Shown here: one piece after another, positions 45,396-58,758 of the stretch
Position numbering within the stretch: the stretch's first letter is position 1
Layout of the letters: every line of letters begins with the position of its first letter
Source of the DNA: Rhizomucor pusillus
Lineage: Eukaryota > Mucoromycota > Mucoromycetes > Mucorales > Lichtheimiaceae
Length of the DNA: 64,000 bases
Direction: 5' to 3'
NCBI GenBank assembly: GCA_900175165.2
Contig: FWWN02000185.1
Span: forward strand, 1-64,000
Translations under genes and position numbers: made by a program
The notes under the pieces: generated by a model
The model's database searches: none
The model's input: only the letters and a program-made list of their open reading frames with translations
Told to the model about the DNA's origin: nothing

Positions 45396-47011
45396 TTACA
45401 TCTTCAAGTTTCTCTGCACCCATTCTTTACTCTGCATTTGCACCAGACGAGACAGCGCTCTCTGGAAAGCAAATGCTTCCTCCTGACCTGAAAACAGCGG
45501 TGAAGAAACGTCGGTGACCTTGAGGTCGTCCATCATGAGCCGCATCTCGTCATCAATTTGGCTCGTGTCTTCGTTTGCGTTGAAGATATTCATAAAGTCA
45601 TCTTCGGCGCTGGCAATCAGAGTGATGTGGGATTCATAAATGGCATCGATAAAAGTAATAAAGCGACGAGCCATCACGCGATGTTTCATAGTCATCTTGG
45701 GGATATCGGTAATGATTATAGTGTGGAATCGCTTTACGATTTCGAGGTAGTCTGCAGCGCTGAGCGGTTTGTCGCATACATCCGAAAACTTGACTCTAGC
45801 TACTCCGTCAGCTTGCTCGGGAATAGTCAAGGATCGTTCTAAAAAGTCTATCTTCATCGGCGTCATTGGTTTTCCAGCCGTCAGTTGCCGAGTAATCACA
45901 TCAATACTTTGTCTTGTGTGGTCGTTCAAAGGATAAAAGTACACCTGAGTCATTTCTCGCTCCATCTTGCGGTAATCTGTGCCAGAGTCGAGCGAGAGGA
46001 CATGACAGCGCTCCATAAGTAAATCAATGCAAGGAAGGAACGATGCACGTTGGATGCCGTTCTTGTATAGTTCTGTGGGATGGCGATTCGATGTAGTAAC
46101 TAGTACAACGCCTCGATCAAAGAGCTCCGTAAACAATTTGCGCAAAATCATGGCATCCGCGATATCCGTTACTTGGAACTCATCAAAGCACAGAACGTAT
46201 GCGTCGCGTACAAGATCATCCGCGATAGGACCCAAAGGGTTGGGTATTACGGGTTGTTTGGTCTTAATTTGGTGAATGCGTGCATGGATGTCTAGCATGA
46301 ATGCATGGAAATGGACACGTCGCTTCCGTTGGATAGATAGCGTATCGAAAAACAAATCCATCACCATCGTTTTACCGGTGCCCACGTCGCCGTAAACGTA
46401 AATAGATTTCGGTGCATTGACTTTTGGTCTGGATGCACTGGCATTGCTACCACCTCCAAACCATCTTGATATTTTCTATAGTCCCCTGAGTATTCCGAAT
46501 CAAATGAAATTCGGCGAGATAGCAATCCTTACTGATCCAAAGCTGGTTTGACTAGATGTTTCGGTTAACGTCGGTGCTGGAGGAGAGTAGTCTTTGAGTT
46601 CTTGCCACAGCCGATCCAGTTCTTTGATAATCGCTCGCTGGTGAGGGTCGACCCTGAAAGCTCCAGTGCTGGCTAGTTCGTCGTACCTGACGATTGGCGA
46701 CACTGGACACCAGGTTAGAGAATGCTAATACTGAAATCTCAACTTGTGTGCCAAACTATGTTCGTACCTAGACTTTGGGAATCAGACCGAGGAGTTGCTT
46801 GTGTTTCCTGGGTTTCTTGAATCCGTTGTGTTGCTACAGTCGATTGAGCCCGTTTACCGGCGGTCTCAATCGCAACGGCTCGGCAAGGCACTCGAGGAGA
46901 TCTCGAGACATTGGACGTAAATGTTGCATGGATCAGTTTGTTGTGACCTAGTCTGCTAATTACTCGGCAGTGGGCAACTCTTCGAGTTACAGCTACTGTG
47001 TTTCGTAACAT
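45396..47011 (-). CDS. AFG1: AFG1/LACE1 mitochondrial AAA-type ATPase
   Basis: AFG1 (human AFG1L, bacterial ZapE) is a mitochondrial ATPase linked to turnover of misassembled respiratory-chain subunits. The first exon, [20 protein letters not shown], is Arg-rich with no acidic residues, a typical presequence. Then [42 protein letters not shown], the Walker A loop [36 protein letters not shown], the Walker B element [17 protein letters not shown], and the sensor [20 protein letters not shown]. The C-terminal half includes [17 protein letters not shown] and [17 protein letters not shown]. Length is normal. It converges on eIF1A, with 202 bases between the stops. Confidence 0.94.
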
Positions 47012-47245
47012 GAGACGAGAGACAAGGAGTGCGGCACTGCAGCGGTAGTTGTTTTATCCGGGGGTGGGTTTCTGCCTTTCAAATTCAATCAAGCCTGCGA
47101 CAGCTAGTGTTCATTAAAAGAGTAGTATGGAGTTTAGCAGCGTGTCAATTAACTGGTCTTTCCAGTTGAAGGCATCCTGGACCTGATAACTGGAGGGAGT
47201 GTGTCAGTTTTGTTCAACGTCTTATAACTAAGCTATCGGAAGACT

Positions 47246-48339
47246 CTATAAATCATGCTCTGTTGCTGCTGATTGAATTTCTTCCAAGATGTATATGCGA
47301 GCCAAAGCTTCCATTAGATAGATATACAAATGCTTAGCAATAGCAAAACTAATCGATTGCAATTGCAATTGATATTATTTACTAAGGTACACCATAGACG
47401 CAATAGAAGGATATAGGAAAAAAGGGACGTGATAAGATCACGCGGTGCCCAACACTGGCAAATCTGTGCTGATACAGAGATCAAAAATGGGAATTGCATT
47501 TCAGTCAAAAGTTTACAGTGCTTCTTGATTTCCGAATGCAATCTTAGAGCGTTTTTATTTGCAAATTAGAAAGCAAGACGTTCTATCATGCAGGAATTGT
47601 TATTCTCTCGTTCTTCGGAAGCATTCCTCTGCAGGTTCAACTTTGCTGGATTGATTATTATTTACTATTTGAGAAGGCACCATCGCGTAGGGCGACGGAT
47701 ATCGACCGAGTATGGAAATCTTTTCCATGCCTCTCAAATGAGCCATTGCATTTTGTTTCAACAATTGCCTGACTCTTTATATTTACAGATCAATGCATGT
47801 TTACTGGTTCAATATGCGCAGCATTCCATCGAGATAAAGTTACTCGTATCCATGTACCTGGAAATTTTGCGGATCCAAGTCGTTTCTAATGAAACTAATT
47901 AAAAAGAGATCGCAGTAATTAGTACGTACTTCGATCATACCAAAGATAAGTTGCAAATGCTTGTCACAGACATATTCATCAGCGGCACCGATGGATATTG
48001 TTGTAATTGTCTGAATAAGAGAGCTGCAAAGATATCGTGAGTAACTAAATATTTTTATAGGTCCTGAATTTCTCTTACTTGTGGACTACTTCAGGCAATT
48101 GCTCTAACTTTTCCGTTACAAAGTTCACAAGATCCGGAAACTTGGCTATAAAATGAAATCCAATGAGCAAAGAACGTAAATACAGTTATCCATCCCTAAT
48201 TCACAGAACTCCAAGGACCTCATTTTATGGTTAATTGATGTACCGCAATTATTGAGCCATCATATAATCTCAAAATATTGCATATAAGCGCCAATAGCAT
48301 ACCGTAATCTCTATCTCTTGCGTACTTGAAGTAAAACAT
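47246..48339 (-). CDS. Unrecognised helical protein, multi-exon
   Basis: Seven or so exons join in one frame through ordinary GT-AG introns: MFYFKYARDRDY at 48339; AKFPDLVNFVTEKLEQLPEV; SLIQTITTISIGAADEYVCD with KHLQLIF; VSLETTWIRKIS; RQLLKQNAMAHLRGMEKISI with LGRYPSPYAMVPSQI; HCKLLTEMQFPFLISVSAQI with CQCWAPRDLITSLF; and LARIYILEEIQSAATEHDL. The predicted product is about 220-240 residues, strongly helical and Leu/Ile rich, resembling HEAT or armadillo-type packing, but I recognise no family. The frame is open to the left of the proposed ATG (FVSLLLIL), so an upstream first exon is possible. It lies 175 bases from the ProRS start, divergent. Confidence 0.45.
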
Positions 48340-48513
48340 CAGGATCAGGAGCAGGGAAACAAAGCTGGGGAAAATAAAAAGTCAATCGCCCATTGGTTCT
48401 ACTTGGACGATGCAAAGTCCGCTGTCAAGTTTTTTCTTTTTTGAGCGGGTAACTGCCGTTCCCTTCCTCTTTCTTACACACTCTACATAGCACGCGACGC
48501 AAAATCGGGTGGA

Positions 48514-51026
48514 ATGTCAGCCAGCGACGCCGTTCTCAAAGTACTCTCTGATCTCTCCATTGTAGCCAAGACAGCCACCCACGAGTCCGCTCCTGACAAC
48601 AAGTCGTGGTCGGCTGCACTGAGCGGCTCCAACTTGGGTTTCGAGTACGTCCTTACAAAGAACCTCATTCTCAAGCCCAAGACTGCAAAGACGGCAAAGG
48701 TCACCCCCGTCTTTGTTATTGCTCTTGACGCTACCGAGACCAACGCTACTGCTCTCGGCAAGAAGCTCAAGTTGAAGGAATGCCGTTTCGCCAACGAAGA
48801 TCTTCTCCAGGGTACTTTTGGCGTCAATAAGGACGGTGGTATGTGTGGAGAAAAACGTCATAGTTTCAGTTGCGTGGAATGACTCACATGTAACGTTTTT
48901 TTATCAGTGTCTCCGTTCGCTCTGTCAAATGTTGCCGATTTGGAGGCTGTGCACCTTGTTATCGACACTGCGGTCCTTGCCCTTTCCGGATCGACACTTT
49001 TGGCTTTCCGTCAAGCCGCTTCCGATAAAACAGTCTTTATCTCCGTCGATGATTTGAAAAAGTACTTGCAATCCTTGAACAAGGAAGCCGTCGAGATTGA
49101 TTTCAAGGTTTTGGCTGCTGAGAAGCCTGCTGCGGCCGCTGCTCCTTCCAAGCCAGTCTCTTCCAAAGCAAAGGAAGGTGAGTCATCGTGTATCATGTGG
49201 AAGAGTTATTATTCCTCGAGAAGATTTAAATAGTTAAACTTGGTATCGAAAACGATAGCTGCCCTTGTTGAAGACGCTCACCAGATGGGCATTGAATATA
49301 AGAAAGATATCGACTTTCCAAAGTGGTACCAGCAGGTAAAGATCACGCTGGTTCATCGTAAAGATTCGAATTTTATACTAAATGGAGCGGTGTGCATTTC
49401 TAGGTTCTTCTCAAGAGTGAAATGTTGGACTACTACGACGTTTCTGGATGCTACATTTTGCGTCCTTTGGCTTACAACGTCTGGAAGCAAATTACAAGTA
49501 AGTAATAATTACACATCTCTATTTATTGCACGTGGATGTTAAAGGGTTTTGATTCCTATAGACTTCTTCGATAGTGCTATTGAGGAGATGGGCGTCGAGG
49601 ATACATACTTCCCCATGTTTGTGTCGAACCGTGCTTTGCAGCGTGAAAAGGACCATATTGAAGGCTTCGCTCCTGAAGTCGCTTGGGTAACCAAGGCCGG
49701 CAGCAGCGACCTCGAAGAACCACTTGCTATCCGTCCCACCTCCGAAACCGTCATGTACCCCTATTTCGCCAAGTGGATCCGTTCCCACCGTGATCTTCCC
49801 TTCCGTATCAACCAATGGTGCTCTGTTGTCCGTTGGGAATTCAAGAACCCTCAACCTTTCCTCCGCACCCGTGAATTCTTGTGGCAAGAAGGTCACACTG
49901 CACACTTGACTCTCGAAGGCGCTGACAAGGAAGTCCATGCAATCCTCGACCTTTACGAAAAGATTTACAATGACCTTTTGGCTTTGCCTGTTGTCAAAGG
50001 TGTCAAGTCTGAAAAGGAGAAGTTCGCCGGTGGTCTCTACACTACCACCGTCGAAGGTTTCATTCCTACCACTGGACGTGCTATCCAGGGCGGTACTTCT
50101 CACTGCTTGGGCCAGAACTTTAGCAAGATGTTCAACGTTGTTGTTGAAGATCCCAACGCTCCTGCCAACCTCTCTGAGCAGGCAAAGAAGATCCACGTCT
50201 GGCAGAACTCTTGGGGTATCTCTACCCGTACCATTGGTGTGATGGTCATGGTCCACGGTGACGATAAGGGTCTTGTCCTCCCTCCTCGCGTCGCTCTTGT
50301 CCAGACTGTCATCGTTCCCTGCGGTATCACCGTCAAGACCTCCAAGGAGGATATGGAGAAGCTTTTGGATAGCTGCAAGGACGTTGAAGTCCGTCTCAAG
50401 AAGGCAGGATTGAAGGCCAAGGCCGATTTGCGGGACAACTACAGCCCCGGCTTCAAGTTCAACCACTGGGAGTTGCGCGGTGTTCCTCTCCGCCTTGAGC
50501 TTGGTCCCAAGGATCTTCAAAAGTCTCAAGTCACCTGTGTCCGCCGTGACACTGGTGCCAAGTTTGCTATCCCCTTGGATAACCTGGAGAAGGGCGTCCA
50601 GGAAGCATTGGATACCATTCAGCGTGAAATGTACGAGCGAGCAAAGGCGAAGATGGATGAATCTATCGTCCGTGTCAAAAAATGGGAAGACTTTGTTCCT
50701 ACTCTCAACGACAAGAAGTTGTGCTTGATTCCCTGGTGTGATCGCATGGAGTGTGAAGAAGATATCAAGGATCGATCTACAAGAGTGTAAGTGCTGAAGA
50801 TATTTTTTCTTCAATCCACAAGATCATCTTGGCTCATTTCTCCTTTTTCTTTTCTAGTGCTATGGAAGGTGAAGAGGAGGATGAGCGGGCTCCCTCCATG
50901 GGTGCCAAGACCCTTTGCAAGCCTTTCGCGCAACCAACTGATGAACCTATCGTCCCTGGCGTGACCAAGTGCGTTGGATGCGGTCAAGACGCTAAGCATT
51001 ACATGTTGTTCGGCCGAAGCTACTAA
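48514..51026 (+). CDS. Cytosolic prolyl-tRNA synthetase (eukaryotic/archaeal type)
   Basis: It charges tRNA-Pro with proline for cytosolic translation. An N-terminal INS/YbaK-like domain ([53 protein letters not shown]) is followed by a Lys/Ala linker and the class II core: [25 protein letters not shown] (motif 1), [20 protein letters not shown] with GHTAH (motif 2), [13 protein letters not shown], and [20 protein letters not shown] (motif 3). The anticodon-binding domain has [20 protein letters not shown], and the C-terminal zinc-binding-like domain ends [18 protein letters not shown]. Codon use is strongly biased to C-ending codons compared with neighbours, consistent with high expression. 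Six introns are visible. It converges on ATG2, with 94 bases between the stops. Confidence 0.96.
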
Positions 51027-51120
51027 GTAGATACAACAACAATCTGTATAATTCATTTGTCATTTATACTTCATTCATTACAAACAAAGCAACCGATATA
51101 TATGTTATCTCTCATCAATA

Positions 51121-54100
51121 TCATCCCATCTTTTTGTATTTCTAAAAGAGAAAAAGATCTGTCAGTCGTGGTTCATAGTCTCTGCGATATCCACTTACGT
51201 CTTCACTCTGCAGCCGCATTGCAGGATCGATCGTGTTTCTTAGACCGACGAGGATGCTCTGGAACGCGCCCGTCAGCCCGATCATAGGTTTAATAACGGC
51301 CACGGGCACTGCACGTATAACGACTCTAGCCTGCCCGCTGCTCTGTTCCTGCTGTTGCTGGTCGCGTACGATCTCGGTAGGCACGGCAAAAATGGTATGT
51401 GCGGCCGAGCCCAGATTGCGCGTAATGTTTTGATATGCGTATTGAAGTCCTTGCGACAAATCAGATGGCTGGCTCCTCGCTCGAACGTATTCCTGCGCCG
51501 CCGCAGCTGCAGTTGCAGCATCAGCGTAAATGTAACCCTCTTCTTCAACCGCCTCTTCCTCCATCGTTGTTGAAGAGTGTGTTGATGCAACTGCTGCTTC
51601 GCTGTCCCACTTTGGTGTCGATGAAAAGAAGTCATCGGCGTGCTCCAAGATAACCTGCGCGCCGGAAGCAAATCGAGTTGATAATTTGATAGCTTCCATT
51701 GCAGTTGCTTTTGCAAACGATTGAGTTCCTTTTTGGATGCCTTATTTTACATGCGGCTGTTAGAACCAGTTTAAAGTAAACGAGATAACGGCTGAAATTC
51801 TTACCGCGTATGATACGTCCATCCTTGCGATACTGCTGAACAGGAAGAAGCACTAGATCGGCCATACCAGACCCAATATTGACTATGGAGCGGATGGGAG
51901 ACACGCCTGATATCATATGCGGGACTTGGGTATTCATGATATGAGGCAGCCATTCCTGCGCTAAGCGGTCTCCGAGTCGAACAAGTCCATTGACGCCTGT
52001 CAGCTTGACATGTGAGAGTTGCACGTCTGCACCGTCCAGATGGAACAAATTGACGAGCTCCGCATACTGTCCTTCCTTGATGTTGCCATAGTTTATATAT
52101 TTTGGCTTGTAATCTATCTTTAGAACGATAGGTTGGATATCAATATGCTCTAAGGTGCATTGAATAATGTTAAAAACAGCCGATGCATGTTCTTGTAGTA
52201 ACAACTTACGAAAGAATATCTCTTCCACATCCTCTGGATCTTGCAACTCCTTTTTGGCCAAGAGCGCTTTATTCGCAGCCGATGTTGAGCGTAATATGGA
52301 CTTGTCAAATGTGAAATAATTGACTAGAAAGTTGAGCGCATCCTGATCGATGTACAGTCGGAGGGGTAATAATTTTAGCTTGACACGGTATTCGAGCGTC
52401 GGATCGTCTTGCACTGGTCTCACTCCAGTGAGTTCAAAGCGCAGCATGGAAGATCCACGTTCCCGAGGTAGCTGATGGGCGCCGGGCCTCATGTATCCCA
52501 AAAACTTGTTCCACCGTGATGTCTTGATATTGTCAATGACTTCAAAATCGCGAATATTTAGTAAAAGATGGAGGCCAACAGAGTCAATAGGTGGCATAAG
52601 ATTGAAATCAACTTCGACGTTCTCCAAATGTATCTCAATATCAGCCGCCTGCGGCCGTCTTCGTCGTCCTGCGCCTCCCCTCCTTGCTCTGAGAAGGCCG
52701 CCTCGCGCACCGTCCTTGTCAATAAACACCGTATCAGAATGCTCAGAAGATAGAGAAGGCGAGTATTGCTCTATAGGAGGCGTGCCCATTGTTGTAGTAT
52801 CTAAGCTGCTTGCTCTTGATGCTGCATCGTCGTAATATTGCGGACTACTGCCGCTGCTAACCATCGACGATGGCCTTGATGAACGATGCTTATTGCTATC
52901 TGTGCTATCTGATTGGAGATAATCGGCATCAAGTCTATCGTACAGCTTTACGACTACATCGAAATCTCGCACTCGTACTGAAAACAAGGCTCTGGTAGAA
53001 TCGACGGCCGATTTCTCTGGCGGTATCGCTGACTTGTCCGTGCTGTAAAAGTCTTCAACGATAGATAGCTTATCGGCATCAGTTCCGTCTAGAACGCGGA
53101 TTATATGATCCTCTTGCGTCTTTTGCTGCAGATGTTTACGCTTAGGTTTCGGTGGCCGGCAATCTCCAACGCTTGGTGACGATGCTGTTGAAGAATAGTA
53201 ACCTTCAACGTAGCTGAAATCTAAACCGTTTTCTCCACCTGCCTTATCGCCGCTGCCGCTGCTACTTGTTTCAGCTTTACCAGTTCTTTCTGGACTGGCC
53301 CATCGTCTAAAAGCTTCCGGATCCAGACTGGCAAGCATATCATTCTCTAGGTTGTCTTTTTCATTTTGGCCGTCTTGACGTGATCGCCTTTTCGTGACTA
53401 TTGGCTTTCTGGGATTCCGCATTTTCTGTTTGCCCTTATCAAGTTTCTTGCTTTGAGCCAAGGTCGGGTCATGCATGATATCGCCTTCGTTGGCAAGGTA
53501 TGTTGCAAAATTCATAAAGGATTGGAAAGAGTCCGCACAGCCCTCAAGTACCAACAGATTGTTAAGCACAGATAGCTCCACGCCGGCTCCAGCAACATTG
53601 TCGTCAAGTTTGACCTTAGCCCTTGCTTCCAGATGACGTGAAGCAAGAACTCGTGGAAACCCAAGAGCTGTCCAGTAACGATCGGCATCAGCCTTTACGC
53701 TTCCCATTTGTGCAGCTGCTCGGCTAACATCTAGTGCGCTTGCATCGTCCATTAGATATACATTGAGGCTTTGTAAATATAGCTTGACATCGATGAACGG
53801 TTGTCCGCTCGATACGAGATCAGTGATAATCTAATAGATGCAATAAGTACCTGAGTTTGTTGCACCGGTTGGATTACTTCGTACCTGGACATCGTCCATT
53901 GTTAGAATACATCGAGATGGTAAATGCAACGGCTTATAATCCGCTGATGTATCTAAAACATGGGCATAGACTTTGGTATACTGTGTTGGAGGATCAATGT
54001 AGACCATCTAGCAAGAATCGTCAGTAGACCTATAAATTTGGATTTCTTTTATATGCCAGTATTCACCTCGTCAGGAACTTTTTGAAAATCAATGAGTTCA

Positions 54101-57100
54101 TCGAGATAATCAGGTTTAAGGTTAGCGTGCCAACAGAAATTGCTGGCAACAATGCTGGACATCTTGGTTTGCTTGTTCAGCTCCGGTTGCATGCTGAGCC
54201 GAGACAATATGGATATCATGCTGGTACTCGTTCCCTTTAACAATGTGAGACTCGCATCTTTTTCTATGCACTCAAAGTACTTACAGTCAGAGTTTTGGGT
54301 AAATTCCGGTTTACAATGACGTCCATATTTGGTACAATGCGTTCCAAACTGAGTTCATCGATGTCTAGCGTCGTGATATTTTCGTTCTGTACCCAACGAA
54401 AGCAAATTAGATACGTTGTCATACTGTCCATTCCGGTAGCACTATAACTTGCCGTATTCAGGTGTTTTACTACTGTGAAATATCGAAATTCAAGCATATG
54501 TAAAAGATAGCTGGATATTTTTTCACCAGAGGAACAATGCAAACTCCACAATGCTGCAGAGAAATCGGTCAAAATCAATTTACAACGAGGATTAATAATC
54601 GTTCTTACCTTTACTCATTACCGCTACCAGCGATAAAAGACTGGGCTCTTGTAACTCTGCTCCCAACCTTTCCTGGCTTTGACTGAGCACACTGGATTCA
54701 GGTAGCGTTCCAGGACTACCGACGTTGAAATCTAAAGATTTGCCATAAACGTTGCTGTTGCTGCTAGATGATTGCATATAATTCGCTGGCAAGCCGCTAG
54801 TTTGCGAACTCTCATCTCTCGTCTGTTCCATGAATTGTGCCAGAAACCTCGGCTGCCACAGTATCAGATCATTCTGCAGTATCTGGATAGTATCCCAAGC
54901 TTTCTTCGTCAAGTCCAAACGGGTAATTGGAAAGTGGCAATTGACGACCACTAACTGGATTAACGAACGTTAGTTAAACGAACAAAGTATTTATCGTCGT
55001 AGATACTTGCCGAAGTTTCAACTGTCCTTTGCTTGAACATCATGGCCGACTCGGCTTGTTCTTCTATGGGTACATTTATCTTTTGGTCGGTCTGGAACGA
55101 TTCGTTGCGGCTAAGATGTTCAAACAGGTTATTGGGTATATCGGATCCTGCGCCGAAGCATCCCGGTCTGGCTCCTGAGGAAGGTTTGTTGATAGTCGAT
55201 GGCAAGGACGAGCGCAAGGTTATTACAAAACTTGGAGATAACGGGGCTTCCGGTGCAGAGAACGAAACACCAGCAGCTGTGCTGCTACTGTGCATTGTGG
55301 TGGCAGAAAACCAACAACGTGCAATGTCGTCTATAAACTCACGCGTTAAATCTGTGCTAGCAAAACCTTACTCAATTTGTTTTACCTGGAGTTTCTTGAA
55401 GAAAAATATCTTTGCCGGGAGCTTGTCGCAAGAAAACATTTATAAAATTACATTCCGCAACAATCTTAATAGGGTTATCTCCATTTTCCGAACTACTACG
55501 TGGTTGCGAGTAATGTTGAAAGTTTGTAGCAATACCATCGCTTCGAGCGTCTGTGCTATCAACGTCAGAAGTCCAAGTTGCCAGCAGCTTCTTAATATCA
55601 ACAAGGAGCATATCGGAATGATTTTGATCATTGAATTCGTCTCGCATGCTGACTTGGCTCATATCGGGAACGTACAATATGGCTCTTATAAACGAGCAGC
55701 GCAATCTCACTTTCCGTCGCATAGTCTCATGGTCCGATATTCTGTCGAGATCTTCGTAAATCCGCTGCCCAAAGGAATTGCTGGAAGCGCTAACAAAAAA
55801 AGGAGTTTGTATTTGACTGATTACTACATCCAATTGCTTGCAAGTGACACACCTCATGTCTTCGGCCTTTGTGGTCTCACTTTGTCTTTCCTTCATCTTC
55901 ATCACGATGTAGACATAGCTTTCCAAGCGATCAAGTATTTGCGGATTTACATGGATAATAAAAGGCTCCATGTCAATTTGGGTATCTTGATTAAACAGTG
56001 AGCCTGCAAGTACAGTCAATACATCGCCGTCTATATCTCTTTATTCTGTAGCATACCAAAACGTGATCCACCCAGGAGCTGCTTCGTTTCGAACCGCATG
56101 CGAATCACTTCTCCGCGACAGCCTTTTCCGTGTTCCATAGGTGGTCTCACAAAGATAGCCGGAAAGTCTTTTGTCTGGCTATCATAATCAGCTTGTATGC
56201 TGCTGTCGAATTCAAAAATGGGTATATACGCATCGTATCGCATCTGCCATGAAGAATCGCTTTTCCGTAAAGGTACAGACGCAGGCCTTACAACAAGTTC
56301 ATCGATAGCAAACCCAGATACTCGAACATCCAAGATAGAAAGTGGGTATGCATCGGCCAGCATTGTGGAAGTGTCTAGTCGTGGGGACATTGTCGGTCGC
56401 CATGATTCGGATTTCCGCCGTGCGATATTGCTCTTGTCTTTGGAGAACTGTTGCAATCTCATAATGGTTTGCTCCAGCGATATTCGTAAATGACTAATAT
56501 CTTTGCATGGAACATCTTCTGATACTCTCCAGTATTGCGGCCGCATGGGATCGGGTGGATCCTGGTGTAAAACAAAGCATTCGAATTTGGTGATTTGTAC
56601 CTTTATTTTGAGTTCAGGAAGAGTTGAAGGTGCTTGGTTACTGGGCCTTGACGAATGCAATAGTGATCGTGTGCGTCTCGCTGAGATGTCGTTATCCTTG
56701 TCTTTTTGCAAGATATCCAATTGCTGTTTCCGTGGCTCCACGGGTACGGGACTTGCTTTGGCAGTGGTCTCAGGGGTCGGCCATTCATCTAGAACGAACT
56801 GTAACAAATCCAGAATAACTGACGTCTGTCGAGGGCTGATAATAGCCCTAACGTGCGTACATAGAAAATCGATTTGTTTGATTATTGGCATATCGGCAGT
56901 TTTCGCATCGAAAGGGAAGGATGGTCGTAATTTCAGCCGTACCCAGTTTTCCTTATCCATTGTTGAGACGAGCAATGCTTCGTATGGTTTCTGTCGATGT
57001 ACTGAATTCGTAGATGCCGAAGAATAGAAGTTTTGTCGTGGATAAGCGCGCGGTGTAGTTGAGCCACTCATGTAACTTGATGTGGTGCTGTAGAAGAGTG

Positions 57101-58215
57101 TACTGTCTCCTTGTTCGGCTTCGTAGAATACGGATTCATCCTCAATGTTGGACTCGGCTGTCTGTAGCATGGTTTCGCTTTGTGTGGGTATATTGTACAG
57201 AGGGGAGGACGATGCAGGGTTTAGGCGCATGGAAATAGTAGCAGATGCCAAAGTAATAATTTTTATCGTTCCATTAGCATTAGACGGTAAGTTGACACTT
57301 GATTCGGCCATTTGAGTTTGACGTGAAGCAGCAGATTCTGGATTGAAGGTTGGCGTTTCATCAAAGTAGGATATCCGAGGAAGATTGATATCGATAAAAT
57401 ATTCTTCATTTTCAGAGAGATACGGCCTCGAGTCACCTGCCTGACAAGATGGTGCAGGTGATTTGTGTATTATTCGGATCTGGGTATCGATTATATCCAC
57501 CTTCACCCTCGCCAACATTTTGTCAATGACTGTGGTAAGTACTTGCAGACCATTCGTTTCCATATCAATATCTCCGGCTACTGAGCTAGATGCGCCGCTG
57601 TCTGCATGAAATGACTGCTGTATGGAGTCGCGGAGCTCATCGTCGTCTTCCATTTCCGTCCGCAAGAAATCGTCAGCGAAATGCAAGGAGGACGACATTA
57701 TAGGCGATTCTTCTTCGTCTTTCGTCCGAGCTGCAACGGTTCCTTTAGCAACACACTCGCCATTTGTATCCGTATTTACTGCCAAGCTTACAATGAAATT
57801 TCTTCCCCTTTACGGGTCTCAGTGCCAAGTTTAAGCCTTGGATTTTCAATGCGATGTTGCCGCTCCAAAAGTTGGACCACGGTAAAGAGGCTGTAATGCT
57901 CGATACTTTTCCTTCTACGATTTCAAACGGTGTATCGGCTATACAGTCGTTCAACGTCTGTTTGAAAAGCAGCAGTGTTAGCTGGAAGTTGGATCCTTAG
58001 CAATGATCGTCAAGGTTTACCTGCAAGTTCAGGTCTAGATCCCGTAGCTCTACAGAGCCCTGTACAAGTTCGATATCAAAGTTATCGAGATCCAGCTCAT
58101 TGGCGAGGAACTGGCCGATTGCTTTTCGCAGTAGGAACTTGTAGAGCCGTTTCTGGATATTAGTGGGCAAGGCAAAGTTCGACCAAGCCGAGGGAAGAAA
58201 GTCCCAGGCGTTCAT
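51121..58215 (-). CDS. ATG2: Autophagy lipid-transfer protein ATG2
   Basis: ATG2 is a rod-shaped bridge that moves phospholipids from the ER to the growing phagophore with ATG9 and ATG18. The chorein-like start MNAWDFLPSAWSNFALPTNI continues RLYKFLLRKAIGQFLANELD and LVQGSVELRDLDLNLQ. The long body, over about 15 exons, includes beta-strand-rich repeats such as LEYRVKLKLLPLRLYIDQDA and VLKIDYKPKYINYGNIKEGQ, and ends in the amphipathic region AVPVAVIKPMIGLTGAFQSI then LVGLRNTIDPAMR. The last intron (GTAAGT...CTTTTAG) removes a run-on and splices to a 21-base exon coding KYKKMG then TGA at 51121-51123. Total size near 2,000 residues is normal. Disordered Ser-rich linkers lie between conserved blocks. 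Confidence 0.94.
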
Positions 58216-58758
58216 TGTGTATGAAACGGTGGATTACGTGTCAGACGAGGAATGGTGTTGTAAAGAAAAGGGCTCACGAAAGCGGGAGAGGATTTGATCG
58301 AATGGTGGACAGGTGACACCAGCAGCTTGCTGCATTTCTAGGCTTGTTGCGCGGATGTTTCCTCTTTCAGGTAAGCACAAACCAATTGCATCAAAATGGC
58401 ATTTTTCTCCTATCTCTTCTTCTCATATACCAATATGCTTAGACATGCTCGTTCCTTCACTATGTACGATTGTCCAGTTGGGTATGGGCTGTATTGAACA
58501 TATTTATTTTATTGCAACAGCCATACCAAATCGAGCAGCAGCAGAGTATTAATCTACCGGAAAATAACAACATGCATCACAGATGATCCATGTAATAAAT
58601 GTTAGATTTTGATAGATGAGCATAAATACCCTTAAACAAGTCTTCATCGTGGTTACGTTTTAAGCATATATGGGTTGGATGAATTCTTTTGCGTTGTATA
58701 AAGCGCTACGAGGCAACTCCGCGTTAAACTTACCCTTCACGCACGACAAAGGCTGTAA
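58216..58758. promoter_or_regulatory. Divergent intergenic region ATG2 / GPI1
   Basis: About 540 bases separate the two start codons. No gene is visible. It must carry both promoters. No clear TATA box or known operator was found by eye. Confidence 0.45.

Noticed and set aside
47405..47425. ATATCCTTC on the minus strand, resembling an AT-AC U12 donor
   Set aside because: No matching branch site or AC acceptor downstream; an ordinary GT-AG intron a few bases later keeps the frame.
49519..50814. Minus-strand open frame of 431 codons
   Set aside because: Exact antisense of the ProRS core; it is open only because the sense strand uses strongly biased codons.
55033..56001. Plus-strand open frame of 322 codons
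   Set aside because: Antisense to ATG2 exons and crosses ATG2 introns; no protein-like motifs.
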